A DNA stretch of 64,000 nucleotides from Argentina anserina (taxonomy: Eukaryota; Streptophyta; Magnoliopsida; Rosales; Rosaceae), in assembly GCF_933775445.1 (NCBI RefSeq), contig NC_065876.1, positions 4,898,001-4,962,000 on the forward strand. Direction: 5' to 3'. How positions within the stretch are numbered: the first letter of the stretch is position 1; every line of letters begins with the position of its first letter. Below are positions 11,767-23,280 of the stretch, piece by piece. A model generated the notes under the pieces. It did not search any database. It worked only from the letters and a program-made list of their open reading frames with translations, and was not told where the DNA came from. A program made the translations under genes and the position numbers.

Positions 11767-12512
11767 GGCCCAGTTTGTGATTGCTGTGTTGTGGGTAGAA
11801 TTGCTTTTGAAGCTGTTGTGAGCAGAATTGCTTTTAAAGCTGCTGCGAGAGGAATCAGCTGAGGTGTTTGGTAAACTGTTTTTGAAAAGTGTTTTGAGAA
11901 TTGAGATTGAATTATTTTGAAGGGGCTTGCTAAAAATAGTATTGTGGTTGTGTATGATTACTATATTGGACATGAATCAAATTATAGCTTGGATAATTCC
12001 AACTCAATTCCAACTTTACACACTATCCAACCTTTTTTTTCTTTGAATAAACACTATCCAACCTTTTATGCACCAACAAAATGATCTTTAACTAAAATTT
12101 TATAAGAAATTATGTCGATGTCATAGATATCCAAGAACTATTTGATATTAATGAAATATATATATATATATATCGTAAATTTTCATTAATATTTAGATTT
12201 ACTATAATTAAGTTAAAATTTATTTTTATTTGTAAATAAATACTATAATTAAGTTGAAATATATATATAATCGTACTAGAGTGAGGATATAGTTGGTAGT
12301 TAAGTTCAAATTCATTTAAATGAGTTACTGTTGCTCCTTGTTTTCCAAAAGCACCTCCAAAAGCAACCAAATGGCAGCTTCTTAAAACCAGCTGTTAGGA
12401 GAAGCAATTTTGACCAAAAGCTGTTTTAAGAGATTTTACCAAACATCATACTTTAAGTCTGAAAGCAGAAGCAGTTTCAGAAGCAGGCCAGGAATCAATC
12501 CCAAACGGGGCA
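11767..12512. mobile_element. PIF/Harbinger (Tourist-like) MITE
   Basis: The left terminus GGCCCAGTTTGTGATT and the reverse complement of the right terminus TGCCCCGTTTGGGATT form imperfect inverted repeats. TTA lies directly outside both ends (11764-11766 and 12513-12515), the 3-bp target duplication typical of PIF/Harbinger. Subterminal AGAAGC/GCTTCT-rich stretches also face each other. There is no transposase frame; a (TA)n run lies at about 12155-12172. Confidence 0.75.
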
Positions 12513-12515
12513 TTA

Positions 12516-13254
12516 GTCTTCAAAACTACAAAACTGTTATAGATGGAGACTGGATATTAATAATGACATTATCTCATAATTGATGGCTGGATGGAGACAA
12601 TTAAGCTAAAAAGTCCTACCTCAAGGTTTTAGGTGCTGATTTGTTTAGATTTTAGAAGGTAATTCATTTGATATGCAAACATGACTGTTACACATGGTTT
12701 ATAATCTAATTCATATCATGGTGCTCTATGCATGTGCTAAACCGATCTCAGTTTGGTGTAACCTTCTATAACGACTTGAAGAACTTCCAAGGACTTCACC
12801 ATGGATTTGGGTTTAGATTCTGGATTTTAGAATTTGTAACCTAACGTGGTAGGTGCGGCAGATAGCTTCGAACCCATGCCCTACACAAGGTCATGTATCT
12901 ATAGTTTTTTGTTTGTTGGGGTCAACTATTGGAGTTGAAGTTGACAATCACAAAAGTCGTATTCAGTGGTACAATGTGATTAGTCCAATGTGTAACCTTC
13001 CGACTCATTCAAGATTCAACAGCGAAGAGATGAAACTTTATGTCATAAACTTCGGCCGATGGAAATTTGTTTAAGAAGGCCAAAGATATTTGGTGAGGAC
13101 ATTGTTTATGTGAGAGTTAACCTCGTATGATTCTCTTAGTCTAAGGTGAAATAAAATTACAAGCTCCCTATAAAACAACCACAGCCGAAATTATCAAAAT
13201 ACAAAGTAAAACCTGCGCGAGAGAGACAGTGATTGAGTCCAAACTTAAAAGCCA
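12516..13254. other. Intergenic stretch without supported genes
   Basis: No supported gene. A frame at 12853-13074 includes CVEVDNHKS-like residues but has no domain, intron signal or usable context, so it is not called. Confidence 0.4.
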
Positions 13255-13440
13255 ATATCGTATCCTGTACAACATCAGCAACAAAATCTTGTTCCCGGAA
13301 GACATGTTTGAGCCAACTGTTTGATGAAACAATTCTCCCACGGTATCAGTTGTGGCCATTGATGCAACCAAACAGAAGTTAAGAGCCTCCTAACTTCGAA
13401 ATTACGGAAGCCATGCAAAGAGACAACAATGAGACCAACT
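13255..13440. repeat. Duplicated segment, copy 2 (uninterrupted); paralogue of 6788-7270
   Basis: Matches the two halves of the segment at 6788-6850 and 7153-7270 in direct orientation without the intervening MITE. It continues past GAGACCAACT into CTTAATGTTC, where copy 1 meets a poly-T tract. It therefore records the pre-insertion arrangement at more than one site. The minus strand carries an open frame (13168-13371) of unknown meaning. Confidence 0.7.
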
Positions 13441-14155
13441 CTTAATGTTCAATCTTTGATTGCAAGTACATCGGTTCGTCCAAGTCTTTGCTTAGTAGTT
13501 AGAAGGTGAGCACTATCATTAATTCGAAAAATACAACTTGAGGAGCCGATAAAATTGATAACAGAAGCATGTTGTGTTTGGATAGAAGAAAATAAGAAGA
13601 AATTTAATTAAATTCCATAAATTTAATATTTAGAGAAGAGAATGATTCCATTGTTTTAGTTTCAAACCGGAACGAGATACACGCTGTGTCTCAAAGATTC
13701 TAGACTGTGCTGTGCCCTATCTATCTCAATGTGAAAACAATTAAACCCCTTTAATGAGTTTAATCTCCAATAAATATCTTTCAAAATTCCAATCAACAGC
13801 TTACAGCGGTCAAGGACGTGACATCAGGTGCACAGCTCCGCACCAGATCACACGCACGTCTTCCGTAAGCCACTCTCTCAAATTTCTTTCCTTCTTGTCC
13901 AACTCCATCCAACCTAAAGCTGCCGGCTTAACCAAACGAGAAGACTCCGGGCCATTTTCGTCATTTCCCCCCCACCCCCTTCAATCCTTCATTTCCGTTT
14001 CAGTTGCAGACTGAAGACAGCAGACGCGACCTCTCCAAATAGCCCTCATGGTCTCCTCCGCACCCCTCAATTTCTCTTCTTCCGAATCCTGATTCCACCT
14101 CTCTCCCTCTCTACTTTTTCCGATCTCTGCTTCTGTTGATTCTAACTCCACTCTT

Positions 14156-16093
14156 ATGACGACGACCACGACGGGCGGCGGCGGAGGCCAGGATCGGGTG
14201 CTGGCGGCGGCGCAGCATATTGTGAAGAGCCTCGGGAACGCGCCGAAGGAGGTGAGGGAGGATATGCTGCTGATCTTCTCCACCTTTGATAACCGCCTCT
14301 CCAATTTGACGAGCATGATCAGCGACGAGTCCAAGGCCGAGGACGACCGCTTCGAGGCGGCGGAGAAGGTGATTCTCCGGTGGGAGTCCAATCCCGAGGC
14401 GATGAGGTGCGCTGTCAACTGGGAGGAGTCGCCGAGCGAGGCCGGGGAGTATTTGATGGCCGTGGATGAGATCCTCAGCCTCATGGAGGGGCTCGCGGTC
14501 GGGTCGGATCACGAGGTTTCGGACCGGGCCGAGAACGCTATCCAAATCGCCATGTCGCGGCTGGAGGACGAGTTCCGCCACATTCTGATCCGGAACACTG
14601 TGCCGCTCGACTCCGACCGCCTCTACGGCTCGATCCGCCGCGTCTCGCTGTCATTCGCGTCGCAGGACGGCGACTTCGCCGAGGAGTTCGAGAGCTTCGG
14701 CGAGATGGACGGCGGCAGGTTCCACGAGCGCGGCGGCAGCTTAGGCGATGACGTGTGTGTTGATTTGATCAATCCCGACGCCGTGGTTGAGTTGAAGGAG
14801 ATCGCCTACCGGATGATTCGCTCCGGCTATGAGAAGGAGTGTGTTCAGGTGTACAGTAGTGTCCGGCGCGACGCCTTGGATGAGTGTCTGGTGATTCTCG
14901 GAGTTGAGAAGCTGAGCATTGAGGAGGTGCAGAAGATTGATTGGAAAGTGCTGGATGAGAAGATGAAGAAGTGGATACGCGCTGTGAAAATCGGAGTTAG
15001 GGTTTTGTTAATCGGAGAGAGGAGGCTTTCGGATCAGATTTTCGAGGGGACAGATGAGACTAGGGAGATATGTTTTAATGAGACCACCAAGGGCTGCATT
15101 ATGCAGCTGTTGAATTTCGGAGAGGCTGTTGCCATTGGGAGGAGGTCTCCGGAGAAGCTGTTTCGGATTCTGGATATGTATGATGTGCTGGCCGATGTTT
15201 ATCCGGACTTGGAGCACCTGGTGAGTGATGAATTTGTTGTTGCCGAGGCAAAGGGAGTGTTGGATGGACTCGGTGATGCGGCTACAGGGACCTTTGCTGA
15301 ATTTGAGAATGCCGTGCAGGGTGAGGCCAGTAAGAAACCAATGCTGAGTGGGGAGATTCACCCCATTTCGCGGTATGTCATGAACTATGTCAGATTGCTG
15401 GTTGATTATAGTGAAACTCTGAATTCTCTTTTAGATACTGGAGATGATGAGTTGCAGGGTTTGCCAAATGATGATTTGGGGATAGAAAGTATGTCTCCGA
15501 TAGGACGTAGGCTTTTGATGTTGATAAATAATTTGGAGTCCAATCTTTTGGAGAAGTCTAAGGTTTATGAGGATGCTGCACTCCAATGTGTGTTTATGAT
15601 GAATAACATTCAATACTTAGTGCAGAAAGTGAAAGATTCTGAGCTTAGAAAGCTCTTGGGAGATAATTGGGTTCGTAAACGCCGTGGCCAGGTGCGCCAG
15701 TATGCTACTGGTTATCTTAGAGCTGCTTGGAGCAAGGCCCTGTCCTGTTTGAAAGATGAAGGGATGGGCGGCAGCGCAAGCAATGCTTCGAAGATGGCTT
15801 TGAAAGAGAGGTTTAAGAATTTCAATGCCAACTTTGAAGAGCTGTATAAAACCCAGACAGCTTGGAAGGTCCCCGATGCTCAGCTGCGTGAAGAGCTTCG
15901 GATATCTATATCGGAGAAGGTGATTCCTGCTTATCGGTCCTTTATGGGGAGGTTCGGGAGTCAGCTAGAGAGTGGAAGGCATGTTGGGAAATATATAAAG
16001 TACACCGCAGATGATTTGGAGAGCTATGTGTTAGATTTGTTCGAAGGGACACCTTGTGTCCTGCACCATCTTAGAAGAAAAAGTAGTACATAG
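14156..16093 (+). CDS. EXO70 exocyst subunit (EXO70D-like), intronless
   Basis: A single open frame of 645 residues with ATG at 14156, after a pyrimidine-rich leader and with no competing upstream start in frame. EXO70 is a subunit of the octameric exocyst, which tethers secretory vesicles to the plasma membrane by binding phosphoinositides and Sec3. The N-terminus ([14 protein letters not shown], about 14-27) and the helical region with [14 protein letters not shown] (about 135-148) match plant EXO70s. The large C-terminal Exo70 domain, roughly 255-635, includes [14 protein letters not shown] and ends with a conserved helix, [18 protein letters not shown] to SYVLDLFEG. Length and lack of introns fit the EXO70B-H group; D is my best guess and A, which has many introns, is excluded. 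The 5' third is much more GC-rich than the 3' third. The downstream A-rich tract (about 16172-16200) is probably 3' untranslated. Confidence 0.92.
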   Translation: MTTTTTGGGGGQDRVLAAAQHIVKSLGNAPKEVREDMLLIFSTFDNRLSNLTSMISDESKAEDDRFEAAEKVILRWESNPEAMRCAVNWEESPSEAGEYLMAVDEILSLMEGLAVGSDHEVSDRAENAIQIAMSRLEDEFRHILIRNTVPLDSDRLYGSIRRVSLSFASQDGDFAEEFESFGEMDGGRFHERGGSLGDDVCVDLINPDAVVELKEIAYRMIRSGYEKECVQVYSSVRRDALDECLVILGVEKLSIEEVQKIDWKVLDEKMKKWIRAVKIGVRVLLIGERRLSDQIFEGTDETREICFNETTKGCIMQLLNFGEAVAIGRRSPEKLFRILDMYDVLADVYPDLEHLVSDEFVVAEAKGVLDGLGDAATGTFAEFENAVQGEASKKPMLSGEIHPISRYVMNYVRLLVDYSETLNSLLDTGDDELQGLPNDDLGIESMSPIGRRLLMLINNLESNLLEKSKVYEDAALQCVFMMNNIQYLVQKVKDSELRKLLGDNWVRKRRGQVRQYATGYLRAAWSKALSCLKDEGMGGSASNASKMALKERFKNFNANFEELYKTQTAWKVPDAQLREELRISISEKVIPAYRSFMGRFGSQLESGRHVGKYIKYTADDLESYVLDLFEGTPCVLHHLRRKSST

Positions 16094-17399
16094 TACGCAT
16101 TCGCCCGTGTAACAGGTTAGTCCTCTGCTTTGAACAAGGACTCGTTGGAACTTGGGATAGCGTCCTAAAATGTTAAAAAAAAAAAAAGGAAAAAAAAAAG
16201 ATTGTAGCTTTATGATACCTATTTATTTTTCTGGTTTTGATGTTATAAACACAGGTTTTGTAAAAGCTATTGTCCAACTCTATGTACTGTAATAATTTTT
16301 GTACATTTATGTAGATTTTACCCTTTTTTCTATGCATTGGTTCTTTCATGGTTCATGTATTTTCCTTGCCATGGTTCGTCAGCAGGCTTTCGGTTTGGCT
16401 ATCTGCTTTCAGAAGAACGAAAACCATCACTGTAAAGTATATTAGTGATATACAAAAGGATTCAGAAGCATTCTTTCTTCTACTTTTTTTTTATTTTTTA
16501 TTTTTTACTTCTAATCTGATTGAAGCTTCTAACATATTTTGAATGATTGAATGAAGATCATTTTTCTAGTATTGTTTACAGCTGAAGTATCAACATGCTA
16601 GATTTAGAATTAGAACCTACTTCTTCCAAACAAACTGATAAATATAAGGCATTGGGGCCATTGTATCTTTATTACTAGACGGTGTTTCCAAAGTTAAAAA
16701 CACTAACTACTGTAGAGATTTTGTCTCTTACCTTGTAATTGCGCAATGTACAGTAGTTAATTAATTTTTTGTTGTTGAATGGGTAGTTAATTAAATCTTT
16801 GTTCAGACAGTGGGGATAGACTATCATTTAAGCTAGAACCATTTTGAGGATATTGAAATCATATATTGATGGAAGTTATGAGACTAATATTATTGAGAAT
16901 GACATAACGTGATTTTGTATAGAACAATGGTCTTGGCGAAATGAGGAGGCTGTAAGATGTGAACTGTGAAGCATCATCAGTTGGGCAATATTGAGATTCA
17001 CCCGTAAAGGGTGTTTAGCGATTCAAGATAGTTGTCATGAAAAGAGAGGATTCAGAGTTCGTGTTTGTGGCATTTAAATATGATTCGTTGTATTGTTGGA
17101 GCATTATGTAGTGTATGATCATGTAAATCAGAATCTCTTTGATTATGTAGAGCATATAAGCAAGAAAGTGGATTCATCCACCCCGATTCTCTGGGAACCT
17201 CTTTCGTAAACTGTCTTTGATTTTCGGAATTGCTTTTAGCTTTTGATGGTTATAGAAGCAACTCCAGGCAAACAAGACCTTACCAACCCATCTTCCTCCT
17301 ATATATTGACCCCCATAAGTTCGAACGCTCTTAACAAAATTAAGGGGAAAACAATAACAAACCAGAGAGTCCATCCGAAAACGTATCATACTTGTTTGG
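16094..17399. other. EXO70 3' flank, no further gene seen
   Basis: Starts with probable 3' untranslated sequence (two A-runs at about 16171-16200 and T-rich polyadenylation-like sequence to about 16330), then AT-rich DNA. The minus-strand frame at 17174-17389 has mixed composition but no recognisable domain and is not called. Confidence 0.45.
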
Positions 17400-18300
17400 T
17401 CTGGTAGGATTTGGATTATGATCCGAAGAAAGAGCCTTGTGACTGAATTCCTACCACAGGAACCGACATGGGAGAAGAAAACGAAGCCTTACCAGAACAA
17501 AAACACTGTTGGCCATTCCCAACTGATTTGGATCACTGAAAGCCACTTGCTGCGAGGCATAAGTGACCATAAAACGTGCCATGTCTAAATTTGGAGCACC
17601 AAGTCTGTTATTGCTGTTTGCTTGCGCCACTGCTTAGTCTCGTCGATGTTTGTCTTCATCTTCACTTGTAGGCCGCTCGTAAGCAAGTAACAGTTTTTCA
17701 GTTTATCACTTTATCTAGTTATAAACATACAACATCAAATCCTAACGTCGGCAAAACCAATCAACTCAGACCCTAAAAACACATAAATTTTGGCAATTTG
17801 CTCCATGGATTATTATGCATCGATCCAAGATTTGCTAGCATTTTGCCATTTTATTTGCCGTCCCGCCGCATCGTAGTCATGGCCACAACCATTTTCTAAC
17901 TGTATCAAACAAACCATATATTTAAACAATTATCATCAGTCTCTACTTGAGTGTGAACATCCCTTTCATCTTCGGCCTTCATCTACCGAAAACTAAGGAT
18001 CTAAGGCAGGCAACGGGACTTAAAGGCCTAAAACTTCCACGGCTAGCCTAAGAACAAATACTAAACTTGGCAAATGACAACTTTGGATTTCGAATACTTC
18101 TTAGCTCCGCAATCTTTACAGGAGAAGGCAGAGAAACTTCCACCGTTGTCTTGCTTCAAATGAGTAAACTTGTCTGCCCTCTAACCGTAGTGTAAACTGT
18201 AAAGTATATATTAACTAGGAAGATTCAGATAACACAGTGAAAGATAAAAGAGAAGTATTATTTATTACATGGTTCTATAAGATTACAGGAGAAAACTGTG
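17400..18300. repeat. Diverged tandem duplication downstream of the KING1-like gene, distal copy
   Basis: Shares collinear blocks with 18650-19220: GAAGCCTTACCA(G/A)AACAAAAAC, TGCTGCGAGGCA, TGACCATAAAACGTGCCATG (17564 and 18763), and TTTTGGCAAT(T/C)TGC. Spacing between copies is about 1.2 kb. There is no coding sequence. Edges are approximate and similarity is patchy. Confidence 0.65.
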
Positions 18301-18649
18301 TCCAACTGAGTGAAATTATTCAGATCAATTCTGACGATTGCCTGTTTCAAATGGTCGTGAATAATGATGTGGTGATGGAGGCATTATATAGTGAATGAGG
18401 ATCACAAATGAATACGCACTTCTCAGATTTTCTTCTAGCATATAAACAAGAAAACACTCCACAATTTCCTAACTAACACCCATTGATCTCTCCCAAGCTG
18501 GTGGCATGAGTCATGACAGTGACTTCAGTCACTCGATTGTCAAAAGTGTTTTTGATTGTTCTCTCGAAAAGCTTATTAGATTTTGATAAGACTTTATTAT
18601 CTAGCCTCTGTGTCCAAATTACATGTAAACACGAACAGATTTAGAGTCC

Positions 18650-19220
18650 ACATCCAAACCCGTAGGATTGGATTGAATGATAAGAACGAAAGAACCTTCT
18701 ACGGGAGAAAAAGAAGCCTTACCAAAACAAAAACAATGTCCCCATTTGCTGCGAGGCAAGTGTGACCATAAAACGTGCCATGTCTACACTCGATGTTCTT
18801 GGCGTAGCAAGTAGGGAATTATTGTTTGCTTATGGATGTGCTTATTCTCTCCAACTGTTTTGACTTCCGTTTTGATCGTATTTGATTTATGCACCTTATA
18901 AACTTGAATCCTATATCTTACTGTCAGCAAATGAACGAACTCGGACCTCAAAATACATCAGTTTTGGCAATCTGCATAAGGCTCATGATCCATTCATAGA
19001 TAACATCAAATAAAAGGGCTGATCATGTTGAACGGTTACGTTGGCAACACACGATTCAAGTGCTAAGGGAAGAATTGTTGAGTTTTAGCTTAAAACTCAG
19101 ATTGTTTTTCTTGCTTCAAACAATATATATGCAAGTGTAAAGTACCAGCAACCAATATTCAGATAGCAGATCTTAAGATGACCGAAAAGGTTATATATTT
19201 ATTATTTTTACTGCAAAAAG
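18650..19220. repeat. Diverged tandem duplication downstream of the KING1-like gene, proximal copy
   Basis: Counterpart of 17400-18300. Its right end reaches the probable 3' end of the KING1-like transcript: on the minus strand, AATAAATATATAACC at about 19185-19203 could be a poly(A) signal. The distal copy also has a minus-strand AATAAATAATAC at about 18256-18268. Confidence 0.6.
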
Positions 19221-19468
19221 CTCGCCTGGTGTTTATGAGCACAACAAATTTAGAGTAATCAAAACAGTCGACCTAAGGGACGGTATTTACAGACGATTTA
19301 CTGTTCAACAACAAATCAGGCAGTGATACCACAGGGGAAGAGCTCATTACAGTTGGGGCAGAATTGCAGAAAGGAAGACATTACAGATGAGGAATAAAGA
19401 AAGACAAAACCCAAAATGGTAACTCATTCAGAAAAATATCAGAACTTTTTCTTCTTCATAGCTCAAGT

Positions 19469-21758
19469 TTAAACCCTGGTGCTTTGGGGCAGGGGCAAAA
19501 CACCATCAAAGAAGTCACCAAAGTAGCCACGGGGCTCATGGACTAGCCTAGAGATGATGTCCCTCAACGTAATGACTCCTTCCAGATCCCCATTATCACC
19601 CACCACATACACACGGTGAATCTTCTCAGAGTCCAGCTTCATAATCAAATCTTTAATTGTGTCGTCCCTTTTGCAAGTAACCATAGTACTCACCAAAGGG
19701 TAGAATTCATCTTGTTTCTCTAGATGGCTTCTAACAGCTGTCAAGAAGTTTTTTGCTGTGATGGATCTGCACAAGTACGTTAAATCAATGTTCTACTATC
19801 GCATTGCACCTGAGAATTTGTTTAAGAAACCTTCTGAACAATTTTCAGTACAAACCTGTAAGCATGGTAGATTTCTGGTGCAGTGAGCAAGAACTGAACA
19901 TCTCTTAAGCTAATATTACCAACTGCCTTGTTACCACCACTTTCAATCACAGGTACCCCACCGACCTTCTTTTTCCTCATCAGCTTAAATGCTTGGAGCA
20001 CTGGCTCATCCTCGTACACCTGTAAATAAAACGTTGAGCATTTTAAAACAACTTGACAAACAGTTGAACCTGCTTAAAAAGTCATTGTGCTTAAAAGGAT
20101 AAACAGAAATTGCAATTGTTCATTTATGAAACAACAGTACATATTACAAGAACTTCAAAGTTTCAAAGGATCAGTTTTTGCTAGTGTTCCCCAATCCTTA
20201 TGTTTTTCGGCCTTTAGTGCATTGTTGAACGATTAAAACCTCAAATAGCATTGTAGACGACTATGCATGCAATTTTCAAATGAAAGATACTGGAAAGGGA
20301 TGGGAGTATGCACCTTCACTATGCTATCAGCAGTCATTACGGGGAGACCAATTTCCGATAGTTTCTTGGTTCCCCAGCTTTCAAACCACTGAAGACCAGC
20401 ACATTCTGCTAACATATGAATGACAGCAGCTTGTGTGATGATGTTATCAATCTTTCCCTCACCTAAATCAACTACAGGAACACTCTTCATTTTGTACTTG
20501 GAAAGCAGCAAGAGCATGGTCAAAAATGTGTTCTCCGTCTGCAAAGCCAGAAATGGTGCCCACCGGAATGACCCTGAGATATCTCGAACCTGCATACTCA
20601 AATGTTAATACAAGTCAAAGGAATGAAGTAGTACTGCAATACTAGCTTATATTATCGAACATGGGTGACTCACCTGTGTGTTCTTGTAAAACTCAGAAGA
20701 AGTCAAAGCCTCAAAAAAGCTTCCTGAAGTTGGTGGAGCAAGGTCTGACCCGTTTTCTAAAAGTCCTGCAAGATCAAGACCTTTCAGTCTATTTGCTGCT
20801 GCCGCTATTGCAGTTGCACTAGATGGACTAGACGGAGTACTTGGAGTCCTCGGAGATGGTGGTTCTGACTGTTACATAGCAACATAAACATCAAATTTTC
20901 AATTCCCCAACATGTAAAAGTAAAACAATGTAGCAGCATTAATAAAATGCGCAATCATTTTAAAAAAAAAAAACTCCAACTCAAGCTGAAAAGCAGTTGA
21001 TAAATAGGAACTCGCGATGCTAACCTGATGTAGAATCCACACAACGATCCCTGCAAACTCCACAATGCCAATGTATCTGTCGATCCAGCTTGCATCTTCA
21101 GGTGCATCGACATCCACCACCGGAGCACTCAGAATTTTATGTTCAGCCAAGATTTTGACTGCTTCAGCTAAACTGGTGTCTGACTTTATCTCAATCACTG
21201 AAACCACAACAACCACACACAAATGACACAATACATAAGACAGCCACAACAATACACACCAAGACCAAACCTTTTTATTCATATCACAACCACAGCCGAT
21301 TCATCTTATGATCTTAAAGATGATAAAACCATCTGTAATCCCAAAATTCAGAATCCATACGGTCATACCTCATTAAGAAAAAAACCTTCTTTCATAAAAT
21401 AAAAAAAATTAACATCCTCTACATACATATATATAGTATATAACTCCATGTTCATAATCAAATTCATCTGATCACCAACATATATGTATATATACAGTAA
21501 TACACTCAAGCTCCATAATTGATCTGATCATTAAATTCTAACAAAACCAAACAAGATAACATGAGAGAAGGATAAGAAACCTTGATTAGGAGAAGTGGGG
21601 AAGTCAGAAACCGGAACACTCTCAAAGCAAGCATTGAGCTTTTCGGTAGGAGACAGCTGAGGCTCTTGTGTGTCCCACAGATCCTCTACATGCATCCCCA
21701 GCTTCGCCTCTGGACTCCTCGGACTCTCGCCATCCTTGTTCGCCGCCGGCACACCCAT
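19469..21758 (-). CDS. KING1: SnRK1 regulatory gamma subunit, KING1-like (CBS-domain protein)
   Basis: Six exons on the minus strand: 21758-21581, 21197-21025, 20868-20674, 20589-20314, 20019-19856 and 19766-19469. All introns are GT-AG with matching phases, giving 427 residues, close to the roughly 424 of the Arabidopsis protein. The plant gamma subunit binds the SnRK1 (SNF1/AMPK-type) kinase and takes part in energy and stress signalling. The sequence opens MGVPAANKDG and soon shows LGMHVEDLWDTQEPQLSP, a family hallmark. CBS-type segments follow in exon 2 (ILSAPVVDVD), exon 4 (MKSVPVVDLGEGKI), exon 5 (VGGVPVIESGGNKAVGNISL) and exon 6 (IHRVYVVGDNGDLEGVITL). The end HEPRGYFGDFFDGVLPLPQ is also typical. 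A Ser/Pro-rich linker (PPSPRTPSTPSSPSS) marks exon 3. I chose the internal ATG at 21758 over one 13 codons upstream by alignment to the known N-terminus. The leader has two (CT)n tracts. Confidence 0.95.
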
Positions 21759-21919
21759 CTCTTTCTCTCTTCTCTCTCTCTCTCTAGAATTCACCTCTAT
21801 CCGTAAACTTGATCCTTCTTTCTTTCTTTCTCTCTCTCTCTCTCTCTCTCTGCTACTCAGAAACAGACATACTTCGGATCACAGTGTCATTATTTAACTA
21901 CAAAACCGGACAACCAAGA

Positions 21920-22245
21920 CAACGACGTGTAATATATTATGTACCAGACGTCACTGTCCTTATCGTATACACGTGGAATCCTGGCCGTAGAGGCTTTATA
22001 TTGTTTAGCGGGAGTGGACTGTCTGGACACGTGGAGGGTGGTGAAGAGAGAGATGGGGATGTGGGGCCGTATAATAATGTGGGTACACTGTTTCGCTTAT
22101 GCTTATCCGGGAAGGTTTATTTTGTCCGGTTTTTAATGCTGGCCATATTCCGGTGGGCGACTCTGATGTGCGCCGGGGAGTGGTTTGCGCATCTCAGTTT
22201 CTTAAGGATTTGAGTGATGACGTGGACGTCATCGGGAACACGTGC
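21920..22245 (-). promoter_or_regulatory. Cluster of ACGT-core (G-box/ABRE-like) motifs upstream of the KING1-like gene
   Basis: Seven ACGT cores lie within about 320 bp: ACGTGT near 21925, GACGTC 21947-21952, CACGTG 21970-21975, CACGTG 22028-22033, TGACGTGG near 22218, GACGTC 22225-22230 and CACGTG 22239-22244. CACGTG and GACGTC are core sites for bZIP and bHLH factors. They lie about 160-490 bp upstream of the start codon of the minus-strand gene. Function is inferred from motif content only. Confidence 0.55.
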
Positions 22246-22522
22246 TTGTTTTTATTTGGTTGGAGAACAAAACGGAGTTGGGACGTTGACGGGCCCATAA
22301 CTACAGGCCGGGTCGATTTAGTTTTATAGATCATTCTTTTGTTTTGCCTAGCCCACTTAGGGGCCATGATCCAAGTCATCCAACAAACATTTTTTTTTTA
22401 TGATTTCATTTATGCCATTAGCTATAGAATAATGCGGAAAAAACAAAAGAGAAAATGGGGAGGCGTCCTTTCTTTTCGGAGCGGACTCTTGGCGGCTACG
22501 CTATTGTGGCGTTGATCGTGTT

Positions 22523-23143
22523 TTGGCAGGGGGTTTGGGGCTCGGCGATTGCTCTATGTGGCTGATGACCTTGTTCGTGCTTGTGGTGTTCCTCGCAGTG
22601 GGTGTTGAGGGCTGGGCAGCGGTACGTCGATGGGATCTGGTCGATGGTGTTAGGGTGGCGAGCGTTGTTCACGTCAGTGGGAGTGGTGGCTTCAACGGCG
22701 TGACATCGTTCAAGGGGTCATTGGCGTGGTCGGATCTGGTTGAGATTGGATCGGATTTGGTCGGAGGTGGCAGCGATGCAGCGGGTAGGGGACGGGGCTT
22801 CTCTTCCTTCAATGCCATCAATCGCGTGGTTCTACTGGCGATGGAGTTGAGATCTCTCAACGTCGATTGTGTTTTGGCAGTTTGGGATTCTTCTGGCGAT
22901 GGCAAGTCGTGGTTGCAGAAGCTCTTTCTGACTATAGTGGGTTCGGGTCGACTTCTCTTGGATGCGGACTTGGGAGACTGGAAGAAGGGGCGGCCTCTGA
23001 TCGCTGAGGGTGGCCGGAATATAGCTTTTCTCCCGCTAACGGTGGGAAGGAGGAGGCACGGATCTGCTAGGGCTTGGGTGTGGGATCGGGTCTCTGGGCT
23101 CTTGCCCCTGTTTTGGGCCCAATGCTTGGATTGCTTGCCCTAG
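22523..23143 (+). other. Open frame of unknown origin (206 codons, begins with TTG)
   Basis: A GC-richer island, open from TTG at 22523 to a TAG at 23141-23143. There is no ATG near the start of the frame, no domain I recognise, and Gly/Val/Asp-rich composition with a hydrophobic stretch (MWLMTLFVLVVFLAVG). It may be part of a non-LTR or other repeat, because it is followed by an AT-rich tract (TTTTTTATTTTTTATTTC at about 23210). Not supported as a gene. Confidence 0.25.
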
Positions 23144-23280
23144 GGCGTAGCACAATTTAATTGTTTCCTAGCCTATTGCTATGCTTTTATAAGTCGTAAA
23201 ATATACTTATTTTTTATTTTTTATTTCAATTCGGGAATAGTTCTTAAATAATAGACCTGTGCTATGTACTAAGTTTGAGT

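Noticed and set aside
14111..14581. Antisense frames opposite the EXO70 start
   Set aside because: Mirror of a GC-rich coding region; no independent signals.
22523..23143. 206-codon open frame as a protein gene
   Set aside because: Starts with TTG, no domain, unusual Gly/Val/Asp composition and next to AT-rich repeat-like sequence; more likely repeat-derived or chance in a GC-rich patch.
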